A DNA stretch of 64,000 nt from Paracoccus sulfuroxidans (lineage in GTDB: Bacteria > Pseudomonadota > Alphaproteobacteria > Rhodobacterales > Rhodobacteraceae). The stretch is from positions 248,001 to 312,000 of the forward strand of contig NZ_VLKU01000002.1 of the NCBI RefSeq assembly GCF_007830335.1. Direction: 5' to 3'. The notes below the pieces were generated by a model. The model saw only the letters and a list, made by a program, of their open reading frames with translations, ran no database searches and had not been told where the DNA came from. A program made the translations under genes and the position numbers. Shown here piece after piece: positions 8,732 through 17,262 of the stretch. Every line of letters begins with the position of its first letter. The first letter of the stretch is position 1.

Positions 8732-10033
8732 ATGCGGCGAATTCTTCTTGGGGCGGCGATGGCCGCGATGATCGCTGGCTCGACCGTGGGTCCGGCACTG
8801 TCGCAGGGCAATCCGTTCCAGCCTTTGATTTACGTCAACGACTCGGTCGTGACCCGCTTCGAGCTGGATCAGCGGGTGCGCTTCCTGCAGCTTCTGCGCG
8901 CGCCTGAGGCCGACGCCGCCGCCGCGGAAAAGGCGCTGATCGACGACCGGCTACGCACCTTCGCCGCCAAGCAGCTGGGCATCACCGCCTCGGATGAGCA
9001 GATCCAGGCCGGTCTGGTCGAATTCGCGAACCGGGGCGGCATGGATGTCGAACAGTTCACTCAGGCGCTGGCGCAGGCCGGGGTCGAGGCGCAGACCTTT
9101 CGCGATTTCGTTGCCGCTGGCGTCGTCTGGCGCGCGGTCGTGCGTCAGCGCGTCGTGCCGCAGGTGAACGTCACCGATGAAGAGGTCGAGCAGGCCTTCA
9201 CCCGCGTCGTCCAGACCCCGCGCGTGACCACGGTGGCACTGTCCGAGCTGGTCATTCCTGCGCCCGAAGGCCGTGAAGCCGCCGCCATGGCGCTGGCCGA
9301 GCAGCTGTCGTCGAGCGTGCGCAGCGAAAGCGCCTTCGCCTCGGCCGCGCGCGAATATTCCGCGACGCCCACCGCCGAGAACGGCGGCCGCCTGCCCTGG
9401 ACGCCGCTGGCGAACCTGCCCCCGGCGCTGCGCCCGCTGATCCTGTCGATGCAGCCGGGCCAGATCAGCCAGCCCATCACCGTGCAGAGTGCGGTCATCC
9501 TGTTCTTCCTGCGCGACACGCGCGGCACGCTGCGCCCGGGCGCGACGGATCAGGTGCTGGAATTCCTGCGGGTGCGTCTGGGCTCGCCCGAGCTGGCGAA
9601 CCGCGTGGCCTCGCTGAGCGACACCTGCGACGATGTCTATACCCATCTGCGCGCCGCGCCTGAGGCGCAGATCCAGCGCGAGACCCTGCCGCAAAGCGCC
9701 ATCCCGAGCGATGTCGGCCTGCGTCTGGCGGTGATGGACGACAATGAGATCAGCCTGGTCAACAGCGGCGGTGCGGTCGATCTGGTGATGCTTTGCAAAC
9801 GCTCGCCCGCACTGCTGGCGCAGATGGAAGCCGCCAAGGCGGCCAAGGCGCTGGAGGCTCAGTCGGGTCCTGCTGCGGCTCAGACCGGTGGGGAAGAGGG
9901 CGCCGCGCCTGATCCGGACGCGCTGCCCGATCTGTCGGCGATGCGTGATGAGGTCTTCAACACCCGCATCAGTCAGGCGGCCGACGCCTATCTGGCCGAG
10001 TTGCGGGCCAATGCGATCATCCGCAAGCCCTGA
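8732..10033 (+). CDS. surA: Periplasmic peptidyl-prolyl isomerase / chaperone, SurA-like
   Basis: SurA escorts unfolded outer-membrane proteins, LptD among them, across the periplasm. The 433-residue protein has a signal peptide (MRRILLGAAMAAMIAGSTVG, cleavage after ALSQ near residue 26) and an N-terminal SurA domain (VNDSVVTRFELDQRVRFLQLL). One parvulin-like domain (about residues 165-275, ENGGRLPWTP...PPALRPLI) and a C-terminal segment with an Ala/Gln-rich linker follow. E. coli SurA has two parvulin domains; only one is clear here, as in many alphaproteobacteria. The ATG at 8732 follows GAGGGACGT. The position between lptD and pdxA repeats the E. coli order lptD-surA-pdxA-rsmA. Confidence 0.9.
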   Translation: MRRILLGAAMAAMIAGSTVGPALSQGNPFQPLIYVNDSVVTRFELDQRVRFLQLLRAPEADAAAAEKALIDDRLRTFAAKQLGITASDEQIQAGLVEFANRGGMDVEQFTQALAQAGVEAQTFRDFVAAGVVWRAVVRQRVVPQVNVTDEEVEQAFTRVVQTPRVTTVALSELVIPAPEGREAAAMALAEQLSSSVRSESAFASAAREYSATPTAENGGRLPWTPLANLPPALRPLILSMQPGQISQPITVQSAVILFFLRDTRGTLRPGATDQVLEFLRVRLGSPELANRVASLSDTCDDVYTHLRAAPEAQIQRETLPQSAIPSDVGLRLAVMDDNEISLVNSGGAVDLVMLCKRSPALLAQMEAAKAAKALEAQSGPAAAQTGGEEGAAPDPDALPDLSAMRDEVFNTRISQAADAYLAELRANAIIRKP

Positions 10034-10045
10034 CGCCTGTTGCCC

Positions 10046-10086
10046 GCCCCGGGGCTGCGCGCCCCGGACCCCCGGGATATTTCGAC
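10046..10086. repeat. Intergenic GC hairpin with GATATTT tail (REP-like)
   Basis: The short surA-pdxA spacer holds CCGGGG-CTGCGCG-CCCCGG (stem 10049-10054 with 10062-10067) followed by ACCCCCGGGATATTT. From memory, very similar GC hairpins ending in a GA(T/G)TATTT motif are scattered in intergenic regions of Rhodobacterales genomes. It may act as a transcript-stabilising or attenuating structure inside the operon. A weaker relative (GCAGAGTATTTGAAGA) lies at 57024-57040. No genome search was possible. Confidence 0.4.
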
Positions 10087-10101
10087 ATGAAAGAAGACCC
10101 C

Positions 10102-11070
10102 ATGACCGCGCCCCGCCCGATCATCCTGACTTGTGGCGAGCCTGCCGGAGTTGGCCCGGAGCTGGCCTTCAAGGCATTGGCTGCGGGCGTGCCCTTCGTC
10201 TACCTGGGCGATCCCGCGCATCTGCCGGAGGGGACGACATGGGCTGCGGTCGAAGCGCCGGGCGATGCGGTGGCCGAGGGTGTGTTGCCGGTGCTGGTTC
10301 ATCCCTTTGCGGCGCCCGCCGTACCGGGGCAGCTTGATCCGGCCAATGCTGCCGGGGTGATCGAGGTGATCGCCGGCGCCGTCGAGCTGGTTCAGTCGGG
10401 TGCTGCCAGCGCCATCTGTACCCTGCCGATCAACAAGGAGGCGCTGAAGCGCGGCGCTGGCTTTGCCTTTCCCGGCCATACCGAATTTCTGGCGCATCTG
10501 GCCGGTGATCTGCCGGTCGCCATGATGCTGGCCTCGACCACGGTCGAGCCGCCCTGCCGCGTGGTTCCGGCCACCATTCACGTGGCTCTGGATCAGGTGC
10601 CGGTGCTGCTGACGCCCGCCGTTCTGGAAGAGGCGATCCGCATCACCGATCAGGCGTTGCGGCGCGATTTCGGCATTGCTGCGCCACGTCTGGCCGTCGC
10701 CGGGCTGAACCCGCATGCGGGCGAGAATGGCGTCATGGGACGGCAGGAGCTTGAGTGGATGGCGCCGCTGCTGGAGCGGCTGCGCGCCGAGGGGTTTCAG
10801 CTGAGCGGTCCCCTGCCCGCCGATACCATGTTTCACGCCCCGGCCCGGTCGCGCTATGACGCCGCGATCTGCGCCTATCACGATCAGGCCCTGATCCCGA
10901 TCAAGACGCTGGATTTCGCCGGCGGGGTCAATGTGACGCTGGGCCTGCCCTTCATCCGCACCTCGCCCGATCACGGGACCGCGCTCGACATCGCGGGCAA
11001 GGGCATCGCCGATCCTGCCAGCACCATCGCCGCCCTGCGCATGGCCTGGGACATGGTGGGTCGCAGATGA
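10102..11070 (+). CDS. pdxA: 4-hydroxythreonine-4-phosphate dehydrogenase
   Basis: Oxidises 4-phosphohydroxy-L-threonine in the DXP-dependent pyridoxal 5'-phosphate pathway. The 322-residue protein starts [20 protein letters not shown], with the substrate-binding GEPAGVGPE motif. The metal-binding histidines lie in [22 protein letters not shown] and [10 protein letters not shown]. Length is close to E. coli PdxA (329). The ATG at 10102 is preferred because AAAGAAG lies 5 bases upstream. An in-frame ATG at 10087 would add MKEDP but has no ribosome site and falls in a GATATTT intergenic motif. It overlaps rsmA by ATGA. Confidence 0.94.
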   Translation: MTAPRPIILTCGEPAGVGPELAFKALAAGVPFVYLGDPAHLPEGTTWAAVEAPGDAVAEGVLPVLVHPFAAPAVPGQLDPANAAGVIEVIAGAVELVQSGAASAICTLPINKEALKRGAGFAFPGHTEFLAHLAGDLPVAMMLASTTVEPPCRVVPATIHVALDQVPVLLTPAVLEEAIRITDQALRRDFGIAAPRLAVAGLNPHAGENGVMGRQELEWMAPLLERLRAEGFQLSGPLPADTMFHAPARSRYDAAICAYHDQALIPIKTLDFAGGVNVTLGLPFIRTSPDHGTALDIAGKGIADPASTIAALRMAWDMVGRR

Positions 11071-11915
11071 GCACGATTGACGGGCTGCCTCCGCTGCGTG
11101 AGGTGATTGCGCGCCATGATCTGCGCGCCAAGAAGCAACTGGGGCAGAACTTCCTGCTGGATCTGAACCTGACCGCGAAGATTGCCCGCTCGGCCGGAGA
11201 TCTGACGGGCAGCGATGTGATCGAGGTGGGGCCGGGCCCCGGTGGCCTGACGCGCGGGTTGCTGGCCGAGGGCGCGCGCCGCGTGCTGGCTATCGAGAAG
11301 GATGAGCGCGCCCTGCCCGCCCTCGCCGAGATTGCCGAGGCCTATCCGGGCCGCTTGCAGGTCATCCATGGCGATGCGCTGGAGATCGACCCGCTGGCCC
11401 ATCTGACGCCGCCGATCCGCATTGTCGCGAACCTGCCCTATAACGTCGGGACGGAACTGTTGATCCGCTGGCTGACGCCTGCCGTCTGGCCGCCCTTCTG
11501 GCAGACCCTGACGCTGATGTTCCAAAAAGAGGTGGCCGAGCGCATCGTGGCTGAGCCCGGAGGCAAGGCCTATGGCCGTCTGGCCGTTCTGGCGCAATGG
11601 CGTAGCGATGCCCGCATCGTGATGACCTTGCCGCCCGAGGCTTTCGTGCCCGCGCCCAAGATCCATTCGGCCGTCGTGCATCTGACCGCCCTGCCCGAGC
11701 CGCGCTATCCGGCCGATCCGGCGGTGCTGAACCGCGTGGTTGCGGCCGGGTTCAACCAGCGCCGCAAGATGCTGCGCGCCTCGTTGCGCGGCATCCATCC
11801 CGACATCGAGACGCTGCTGCGCAACGCGGGCATCGAGCCGACGGCGCGGGCGGAGGAAATCGGGCTGGAGCAATTCTGTGCGCTGGCGCGCGAGGTCGCA
11901 TCCGCCCCGCGCTGA
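11067..11915 (+). CDS. rsmA: 16S rRNA (adenine(1518)-N6/adenine(1519)-N6)-dimethyltransferase
   Basis: KsgA/RsmA dimethylates two adjacent adenines near the 3' end of 16S rRNA, a late step in 30S assembly. The 282-residue protein has the [12 protein letters not shown]-terminal signature, the SAM-binding motif [12 protein letters not shown] (about residues 51-62) and the catalytic NLPYN (about 127-131). The C-terminal [14 protein letters not shown] is also typical. It overlaps pdxA by four bases (ATGA), the common pdxA-rsmA coupling, and ends the lptF-rsmA run. It converges on the DUF4167 gene, with 40 bases between stops. Confidence 0.97.
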   Translation: MSTIDGLPPLREVIARHDLRAKKQLGQNFLLDLNLTAKIARSAGDLTGSDVIEVGPGPGGLTRGLLAEGARRVLAIEKDERALPALAEIAEAYPGRLQVIHGDALEIDPLAHLTPPIRIVANLPYNVGTELLIRWLTPAVWPPFWQTLTLMFQKEVAERIVAEPGGKAYGRLAVLAQWRSDARIVMTLPPEAFVPAPKIHSAVVHLTALPEPRYPADPAVLNRVVAAGFNQRRKMLRASLRGIHPDIETLLRNAGIEPTARAEEIGLEQFCALAREVASAPR

Positions 11916-11955
11916 ATTTACCGCGCTGATCTGATGGCAGATCTGGTCCCCGGGC

Positions 11956-12792
11956 TTATTCGCCCGAGGCCGTGTCTTTGGCGGCTTTGGCAGGTTTGCC
12001 TTCGCCAGCGGGTTTGCGCGTGCGCGGTGCGCGCGCAGGTGCAGCACCCTCGACTTTCGGCGCGGCAGGCGCGCGGGTGCGGCGACGCGGTGCGGCAGGC
12101 GCCACGTCCTCGGCGACAAGCGCCGGGGCTTCGCTGACCGCGACAGGCTCGCTTGCTGCGGGTTCGGTCGAAGCGACCTCGACCTGCGTGTCCTGAGCCG
12201 GGGTGAACTCGGTCTCGACCGCCTCGGGCGTGTCGACCAGACCGCTTTCATTGTCGGATGCGATGGCGTCAGGCAGAGCCTGTTCCTGCACCCGGGGCTG
12301 GTGTTCGTTGCGCTTTTGCGACGCGCGCTGTTCGTGGCGGTCTTCGCGCGACTGGCCATGCTCGCCACGCTGCTGGTTGCCCCGCTCAAAGCGCGACTGG
12401 CCATTGCCGTTCTGACCGTTGCCCTGCCCGCCATTGCCGTTCTGGCCGTTGCCGTTGGCATGGTCGTAGGACTGGCCGTTCTGGCTGCCGCCGTCTTCGC
12501 GCCCGTCGTCGTCGCGGTTTTGCGACATCTGCTGACGCTCGGCCTGCTCGCGCTGCGCCTCGCCCAGCATACGGGTGTAATGCTCGGCGTGCTGCAGGAA
12601 GCTTTGTTCGGCGACGCGGTCATTCGACAGCTGCGCGTCCCGAGCCAGGGTCAGGTATTTCTCGATGATCTGTTGTGGCGTTCCACGCACCTTGCCTTCA
12701 GGTCCCGAGGAATCGAAGACGCGGTTGACAATATTGCCCAAGGAACGCTGGCGGTTCGACTTGTTGCGCGAACGTGATTTGGATGATCTCAT
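11956..12792 (-). CDS. DUF4167 domain-containing protein with low-complexity tail
   Basis: The 278-residue protein starts MRSSKSRSRNKSNRQRSLGN and carries the alphaproteobacterial DUF4167 domain (about residues 1-85, VFDSSGPEGKVRGTPQQIIEKYLTLARDAQ...HAEHYTRML). A Gly/Asn/Gln run (about 105-140, repeated NGN/GQN units) follows, then an acidic stretch and a basic Ala/Pro/Lys/Arg tail ending in GKPAKAAKDTASGE. The basic N-terminus and disordered tail suggest nucleic-acid binding, but function is not established. The region upstream (12793-13034) should carry its promoter and holds a hairpin at 12927-12953. Confidence 0.85.
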   Translation of the reverse strand: MRSSKSRSRNKSNRQRSLGNIVNRVFDSSGPEGKVRGTPQQIIEKYLTLARDAQLSNDRVAEQSFLQHAEHYTRMLGEAQREQAERQQMSQNRDDDGREDGGSQNGQSYDHANGNGQNGNGGQGNGQNGNGQSRFERGNQQRGEHGQSREDRHEQRASQKRNEHQPRVQEQALPDAIASDNESGLVDTPEAVETEFTPAQDTQVEVASTEPAASEPVAVSEAPALVAEDVAPAAPRRRTRAPAAPKVEGAAPARAPRTRKPAGEGKPAKAAKDTASGE

Positions 12793-12926
12793 CAGCTTGT
12801 TGTCAGTTCTTGGTCCGGTAAAGGCCGGCTGAGGTTGGGGTAAGCTCTAGCAGCGGATACTAAATCAGGAGCCGAGCCAGACACTGGACTCATGCAAATG
12901 AACCTGAGTTTGAGTGTGGCTAACCC

Positions 12927-12953
12927 GTGCGGGGAACGCATGTGCCCCGTCAC
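12927..12953. other. Hairpin of unknown role upstream of the DUF4167 gene
   Basis: GTGCGGGG pairs with CCCCGTCAC (one bulged T) around a 10-base loop, giving an eight-pair stem. No T-run follows on either strand, so it is not a normal terminator. It lies 135 bases upstream of the minus-strand DUF4167 start and 82 bases past the prmC stop. It could be an operator, a leader structure or part of a small RNA. The rest of the 242-base gap shows no convincing small gene. Confidence 0.3.
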
Positions 12954-13034
12954 ATTTGCGACTAACCATGCTCATGCGCTGCTGACAAGCACAATTTTCG
13001 GGAAACGGCGCGCAATCAGCGATTCTTTACTGAT

Positions 13035-13883
13035 CTACGCAGGAAACTGCGCCGAAATGACGCGGTCCCTGCCATCCAGATCGGGTGTGATCCCGACGTT
13101 TTCAAGCCCCGCATCCCGCATCAATGCCATGACATCGGCGGCCTGCGTCGGCCCGATCTCGACCATCAGCCAGCCGCCGGGTTCCAGATGGCGGGGGGCG
13201 GCGGAAACGATGGCGCGATAGGCGGCGAGCCCGTCGCCCTCATCGGTCAGAGCCATGCGCGGCTCCCATTCGCGGACCTCGGGGGAAAGGCCCGCCATCT
13301 CGGCCAGCGCGATATAGGGCGGGTTTGAAACGATCAGATCAAAGCGGCCCTGCACTTCGGCGAGCCAGTCCGACAGAAGGAATTGCGCCTCGACCCCAAT
13401 GGCAGCAGCATTGCGGCGGGCGACGGCCAGTGCGGCTTCCGAAAGGTCGGTCCCAAGGCCCGTGGCACCGGGGCGTTCGGCCAGCAGCGAAATCAGGATC
13501 GCCCCCGTCCCCGTGCCCAGATCCAGCACGCGGCGGAAGGGATGTTTCAGCGCGGCCTCGACCAGCGCCTCGGTATCGGGGCGGGGGTCGAGCGTGTCAG
13601 GCGTCACCTCGAATTCGTGGGTCCAGAAGGCGCGGCGACCGATGATCTGGCTGACCGGCTGGCGCGCGGCGCGGGCATCGACCATAGGGGCGAACAGCGC
13701 CTCCAGCCCGGTGGGCGCGGGCGCATTCAGCAGATCAGTCAGCTGGTGGCGCGGGACCGGGTGGCCCTCAAGCTGCGACAGTGCGTGGCGCATCAGAAGC
13801 TGCGCATCGCGGTCGCCATCTGCAATACCCGCCGCCTCAAAACGCGCCTGCGCGGCAAGGCACAGCGCACGCGGGCTGGTCAT
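13035..13883 (-). CDS. prmC: Peptide chain release factor N5-glutamine methyltransferase
   Basis: PrmC (HemK) methylates the glutamine of the GGQ motif in release factors. The 282-residue protein has an N-terminal helical domain (about 1-75), then YEF-like [16 protein letters not shown], the SAM motif [10 protein letters not shown] and the catalytic NPPY starting at residue 187. Its ATG overlaps the stop of prfA, its substrate gene, by ATGA on the same strand. That is the frequent prfA-prmC pair and supports the assignment. It is the last gene of this small minus-strand operon. Confidence 0.96.
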   Translation of the reverse strand: MTSPRALCLAAQARFEAAGIADGDRDAQLLMRHALSQLEGHPVPRHQLTDLLNAPAPTGLEALFAPMVDARAARQPVSQIIGRRAFWTHEFEVTPDTLDPRPDTEALVEAALKHPFRRVLDLGTGTGAILISLLAERPGATGLGTDLSEAALAVARRNAAAIGVEAQFLLSDWLAEVQGRFDLIVSNPPYIALAEMAGLSPEVREWEPRMALTDEGDGLAAYRAIVSAAPRHLEPGGWLMVEIGPTQAADVMALMRDAGLENVGITPDLDGRDRVISAQFPA

Positions 13884-14932
13884 TCCGCCTCGGCCAGACG
13901 CGCGGCCTGATCATGCGCGACCAGCGCGTCGATCACCTCGGCCAGCTCGCCCTGCATGATGCGGTCAAGCGCGTAAAGCGTCAGGTTGATGCGGTGATCC
14001 GTCATCCGGCCCTGCGGGAAGTTGTAGGTGCGGATGCGTTCCGAACGGTCGCCCGAGCCGACCTGGCTTTTGCGATCCGCCGCGCGTTCCTGATCGGCGC
14101 GCTGACGCTCCATATCGTAAAGCCGGGCGCGCAGAACGGCCATGGCGTTGGCGCGGTTCTGGTGCTGCGATTTTTCCGAGCTGGTGACGATGATCCCGGT
14201 CGGCAAGTGGGTGATGCGCACGGCGGAATCGGTGGTGTTGACGTGCTGCCCGCCCGCGCCCGAAGCCCGCATCGTGTCGATGCGGATGTCATTGGCGGGA
14301 ATGTCGATATCGACCTCCTGCGCTTCGGGCAGGACCGCGACCGTGGCGGCGGACGTATGGATGCGGCCACCGGATTCGGTCTCGGGGACGCGCTGGACGC
14401 GGTGGACGCCGGATTCGAACTTGAGGCGGGCAAAGACGCCCTCGCCCTCGATCCGGACGGTGGCGTCCTTGACGCCGCCCAGTTCCGACTCGGTCAGGTC
14501 CAGCACCTGAAACTGCCAGCCCTGGGATTCGGCATAGCGGCGGTACATGTTCAGCAGATCGCCTGCGAACAGCGCCGCCTCATCGCCGCCGGTGCCGGGA
14601 CGAATCTCCAGGATGGCGGGGCGTGCATCCGCCGCATCCTTGGGCAGAAGCGCGATCCGCAGCGCCTGCTCAAGCTCGGGCAAAGCGGCTTTCAGCCGCG
14701 CCAGCTCATCCTCGGCCAGTTCGCGCATCTCGGGGTCCGAGAGCATCGCCTGCGCCTCGGCCAGCCCGTCCTCGGCCGCGCGCCATTCGGCGATCTGCGC
14801 AACGACAGGGCGAAGATCCGAATATTCGCGGCTGATCGCGGCGATCTCCTCCGCCGCGGGTCCGGCGTTCAGCCGCGCTTCGAGAAACTCGAAACGCTGC
14901 ACGATCTGAAGAAGGCGGTCCTGTGGCAACAT
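13880..14932 (-). CDS. prfA: Peptide chain release factor 1
   Basis: RF1 ends translation at UAA and UAG. The 350-residue protein has the catalytic GGQ at residues 227-229 within [20 protein letters not shown]. The RF1-type codon-recognition PxT motif appears as PET in [17 protein letters not shown], which separates it from RF2 (SPF). The ATG at 14932 begins [22 protein letters not shown]. It is co-transcribed with prmC, which modifies Gln229. The 104 bases to the yceI-like gene hold that gene's terminator, so prfA probably has its own promoter just upstream. Confidence 0.97.
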   Translation of the reverse strand: MLPQDRLLQIVQRFEFLEARLNAGPAAEEIAAISREYSDLRPVVAQIAEWRAAEDGLAEAQAMLSDPEMRELAEDELARLKAALPELEQALRIALLPKDAADARPAILEIRPGTGGDEAALFAGDLLNMYRRYAESQGWQFQVLDLTESELGGVKDATVRIEGEGVFARLKFESGVHRVQRVPETESGGRIHTSAATVAVLPEAQEVDIDIPANDIRIDTMRASGAGGQHVNTTDSAVRITHLPTGIIVTSSEKSQHQNRANAMAVLRARLYDMERQRADQERAADRKSQVGSGDRSERIRTYNFPQGRMTDHRINLTLYALDRIMQGELAEVIDALVAHDQAARLAEAE

Positions 14933-14990
14933 GGGCGGGGATTACCTCTGGAACGGTCGCCCGGCAAGAAGAAGCCGCCTGTCCGGCATG

Positions 14991-15013
14991 AAAAAGGGGC
15001 CTTGCGGCCCCTT
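14991..15013 (-). terminator. Rho-independent terminator of the YceI gene
   Basis: On the minus strand AAGGGGCC-GCAA-GGCCCCTT forms a perfect eight-pair stem with a four-base loop, followed by a run of five T. It sits 24 bases after the YceI stop and before prfA. Confidence 0.85.
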
Positions 15014-15036
15014 CACCATCTGCCCGGAAGGCAGGA

Positions 15037-15609
15037 TTACTGCGCAGCCGATGCCTCGACCGCGATCTTGATTTCGACTTCGTCGCTGATCGCAGGCACC
15101 ATGGCGCCCAGATTGAATTCCGAGCGCTTGATCTCGGTCTCGGCGTCAAAGCCCACGGCTTCCTTGCCGCTCATCGGGTGCTGGGCCTTCTTCTTCAGGT
15201 CGACGTCCAGCGTCACCGGCTTCGTCACGCCGTTGATGGTCAGATCGCCGGTGACTTTCGCCTCATCATCATCGTCCAGCGCGACGCTGGTCGATTTGAA
15301 GGTGCCGGTGGTGTTCTCGCCGAAGAAATCGGCGGTGCGCAGATGCTTGTCGAGATCGGGCGCAACCGTCACCATATTGGCCAGATCGAAACTCGCCTCG
15401 ACGCTGGAGTTCGCGGGGTTTTCCGCATCCAGCGTCACCTTACCCGTCACGCCGTTGATGACGCCGGTGCTGGTCGAGAAGCCCAGATGCTCATATTCGA
15501 AGACGATCTGGCTGTGGCTGGGGTCGAAATCATAGACGACCGGCTCGGCGACTGCGGCGGTAGCAGCAAAAGCGGCCATAAGGCTCAACGGGGCGACAAG
15601 GGCTTTCAT
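15037..15609 (-). CDS. YceI family periplasmic lipid-binding protein
   Basis: A 190-residue secreted protein with a clear signal peptide (MKALVAPLSLMAAFAATAAVA, cleavage before EPVVYDF). The YceI beta-barrel follows (DPSHSQIVFEYEHLGFSTSTGVINGVTG...SFDLANMVTVAPDLDKHLRTADFF). Members bind isoprenoid-type lipids such as ubiquinone-8 precursors in a lipocalin-like cavity; the physiological role is uncertain. The final EVEIKIAVEASA strand is typical. It is a single gene with its own terminator, divergent from rpsF across 270 bases. Confidence 0.9.
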   Translation of the reverse strand: MKALVAPLSLMAAFAATAAVAEPVVYDFDPSHSQIVFEYEHLGFSTSTGVINGVTGKVTLDAENPANSSVEASFDLANMVTVAPDLDKHLRTADFFGENTTGTFKSTSVALDDDDEAKVTGDLTINGVTKPVTLDVDLKKKAQHPMSGKEAVGFDAETEIKRSEFNLGAMVPAISDEVEIKIAVEASAAQ

Positions 15610-15749
15610 ATCGGGCTCCTGATTGAAATCATGTGGCTTTTATCTCGGCATCCGACCCCTCTGATGCAACCTTGATTTTGCACCGCAGCATTGACAAGTT
15701 CGTGTGACGGCGCGTGATCGCCGCGGCGCTTGCCTGATGGGCTTTGCGC

Positions 15750-15777
15750 TTGCATTCCGCGCCGCCGCCGCTATAAA
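15750..15777 (+). promoter_or_regulatory. Probable sigma-70 promoter of rpsF-rpsR-rplI
   Basis: TTGCAT (15750-15755) and TATAAA (15772-15777) are 16 bases apart. Transcription would start near 15784 and leave a leader of about 95 bases before rpsF. In other bacteria such leaders can bind the S6:S18 pair for autoregulation; this leader is GC-rich with possible stems, but I cannot confirm that motif. Confidence 0.55.
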
Positions 15778-15879
15778 GCCGCATCCTTCCGCAATCACGA
15801 AACCGGCGCAGCCTCTCGTGGCGGGGCGCGGAGGGTCTGACCCGCCTATGAAGCACGCCTGAAACGAAAAGGGTTTGGC

Positions 15880-16287
15880 ATGCCGCTTTATGAGCACGTG
15901 CTGATCGCCCGCCAGGACCTGTCGAACACGCAGGCCGAAGGGCTGATCGAACATTTTTCGACCGTGATCGCCGACAACGGTGGCAAGGTGGTCGACAATG
16001 AATATTGGGGCGTGCGTACGCTTGCCTACAAGATCAACAAGAACCGCAAGGGCCATTACGCCTTCCTGCGCACCGACGCCCCGTCGGATGCCGTGCAGGA
16101 GATGGAGCGTCTTGCCCGCCTGCATGACGACGTCATGCGCGTGCTGACCATCAAGGTCGAAGAGCACAAGGAAGGTCCGTCGATCCAGATGCAGAAGCGC
16201 GACGAGCGTGAGCGTGGCGACCGCGGTGATCGTGGCGACCGTGGCGGTGAGCGCCGCGAGCGTCGTGACCGCGACGACCGGAACTAA
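15880..16287 (+). CDS. rpsF: 30S ribosomal protein S6
   Basis: S6 binds 16S rRNA together with S18 in the platform of the small subunit. The 135-residue protein begins [20 protein letters not shown] and has the conserved [29 protein letters not shown] core. After about residue 105 it carries a charged tail of RGD/RGE-type repeats ([19 protein letters not shown]), longer than the E. coli form before glutamylation and probably disordered. The ATG is preceded by AAAAGGG. It heads the rpsF-rpsR-rplI operon and is followed by rpsR after 20 bases. Confidence 0.97.
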   Translation: MPLYEHVLIARQDLSNTQAEGLIEHFSTVIADNGGKVVDNEYWGVRTLAYKINKNRKGHYAFLRTDAPSDAVQEMERLARLHDDVMRVLTIKVEEHKEGPSIQMQKRDERERGDRGDRGDRGGERRERRDRDDRN

Positions 16288-16307
16288 GACGGGAAAGGAC
16301 CAGACAC

Positions 16308-16535
16308 ATGGCTAACAAACCGTTCTTCCGCCGCCGCAAGGTTTGCCCGTTCTCGGGCGACAATGCTCCCGCGATCGACTACAAGGACACGCGTCTGCTG
16401 CAGCGCTACATCTCTGAGCGTGGCAAGATCGTTCCTTCGCGGATCACCGCCGTTTCGGCGAAGAAGCAGCGTGAGCTGGCCCGTGCGATCAAGCGCGCCC
16501 GCTTCCTGGCTCTGCTTCCCTACGCCGTGAAGTAA
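16308..16535 (+). CDS. rpsR: 30S ribosomal protein S18
   Basis: The 75-residue partner of S6, with [10 protein letters not shown] near the N-terminus and [24 protein letters not shown], the family core. Length equals E. coli S18 (75). It lies between rpsF and rplI with short spacers (20 and 12 bases), and an AAAGGA-like ribosome site precedes it. The operon order rpsF-rpsR-rplI is widely conserved. Confidence 0.98.
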   Translation: MANKPFFRRRKVCPFSGDNAPAIDYKDTRLLQRYISERGKIVPSRITAVSAKKQRELARAIKRARFLALLPYAVK

Positions 16536-16547
16536 GGAGAGACGAAC

Positions 16548-17132
16548 ATGCAAGTCATCCTGCTGGAACGTGTGGCCAAGCTGGGCCAGATGGGCGAAGT
16601 CGTGAAGGTGAAAGAGGGCTTTGCCCGCAACTACCTTCTGCCGCAAGGCAAGGCCCTGCGCGCCTCGCAAGCCAACATCGACGCTTTCGAAGCCCGCAAA
16701 GCCGAACTCGCCGTCAAGAACGACGAGACCCGTGCCGACGCCCAGAAGATCGCCGAGAAACTCGACGGTCAGGTCTTCGTCATCATCCGTTCGGCCTCGG
16801 ACGCTGGTGCGCTTTACGGTTCGGTCACCCCGCGTGACGCCGCCGATGCCGCCAATGCCGAAGGTTTCTCGGTCGAGCGCCGTCAGGTTGTCCTGACCGC
16901 CCCGATCAAGGACCTGGGCCTGCACGAAGTCCGTGTGCACCTGCACCCGGAAGTCGACGCGACCATCAAGCTGAACGTCGCCCGTTCGGCCGAAGAAGCC
17001 GAGCTGCAAGCCTCGGGCAAGTCGATCCAGGAACTGGCCGCCGAAGAAGAAGCGGCAGCCGAATTCGAGATCGCGGAACTCTTCGACGAACTCGGCGCTG
17101 CCGGCCAGGACGACGATCAGCCCAACGCCTGA
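16548..17132 (+). CDS. rplI: 50S ribosomal protein L9
   Basis: L9 binds 23S rRNA through its N-terminal domain and projects from the large subunit. The 194-residue protein has the L9 signature [22 protein letters not shown] (about residues 14-35), a long connecting helix and the C-terminal domain ([13 protein letters not shown]...[22 protein letters not shown]). A tail of about 45 acidic/Ala residues beyond the usual 150 is characteristic of alphaproteobacterial L9. A strong terminator follows 21 bases after the stop, ending the ribosomal operon. Confidence 0.97.
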   Translation: MQVILLERVAKLGQMGEVVKVKEGFARNYLLPQGKALRASQANIDAFEARKAELAVKNDETRADAQKIAEKLDGQVFVIIRSASDAGALYGSVTPRDAADAANAEGFSVERRQVVLTAPIKDLGLHEVRVHLHPEVDATIKLNVARSAEEAELQASGKSIQELAAEEEAAAEFEIAELFDELGAAGQDDDQPNA

Positions 17133-17152
17133 TCGCTGTCACAGCAAGTTTG

Positions 17153-17183
17153 AAAACGCGCCGCTTTGTCGGCGCGTTTTTCG
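17153..17183 (+). terminator. Rho-independent terminator after rplI
   Basis: AAAACGCGCC and GGCGCGTTTT pair perfectly (ten pairs) around an eight-base loop, followed by TCGTTT. It lies 21 bases after the rplI stop, and its A-tract makes it able to work in both directions. Confidence 0.88.
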
Positions 17184-17262
17184 TTTGCGCCCTTCCGTTG
17201 AAGGAACATTCCTTCGAGTGTCGGTGTTGAGAGTGAAAGCGCCGACCGCGAAAGGATGCATG

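Noticed and set aside
6976..8811. A 611-residue minus-strand frame opposite lptD
   Set aside because: lptD is strongly supported by its signal peptide, OstA domain and barrel; the antisense frame has no motif.
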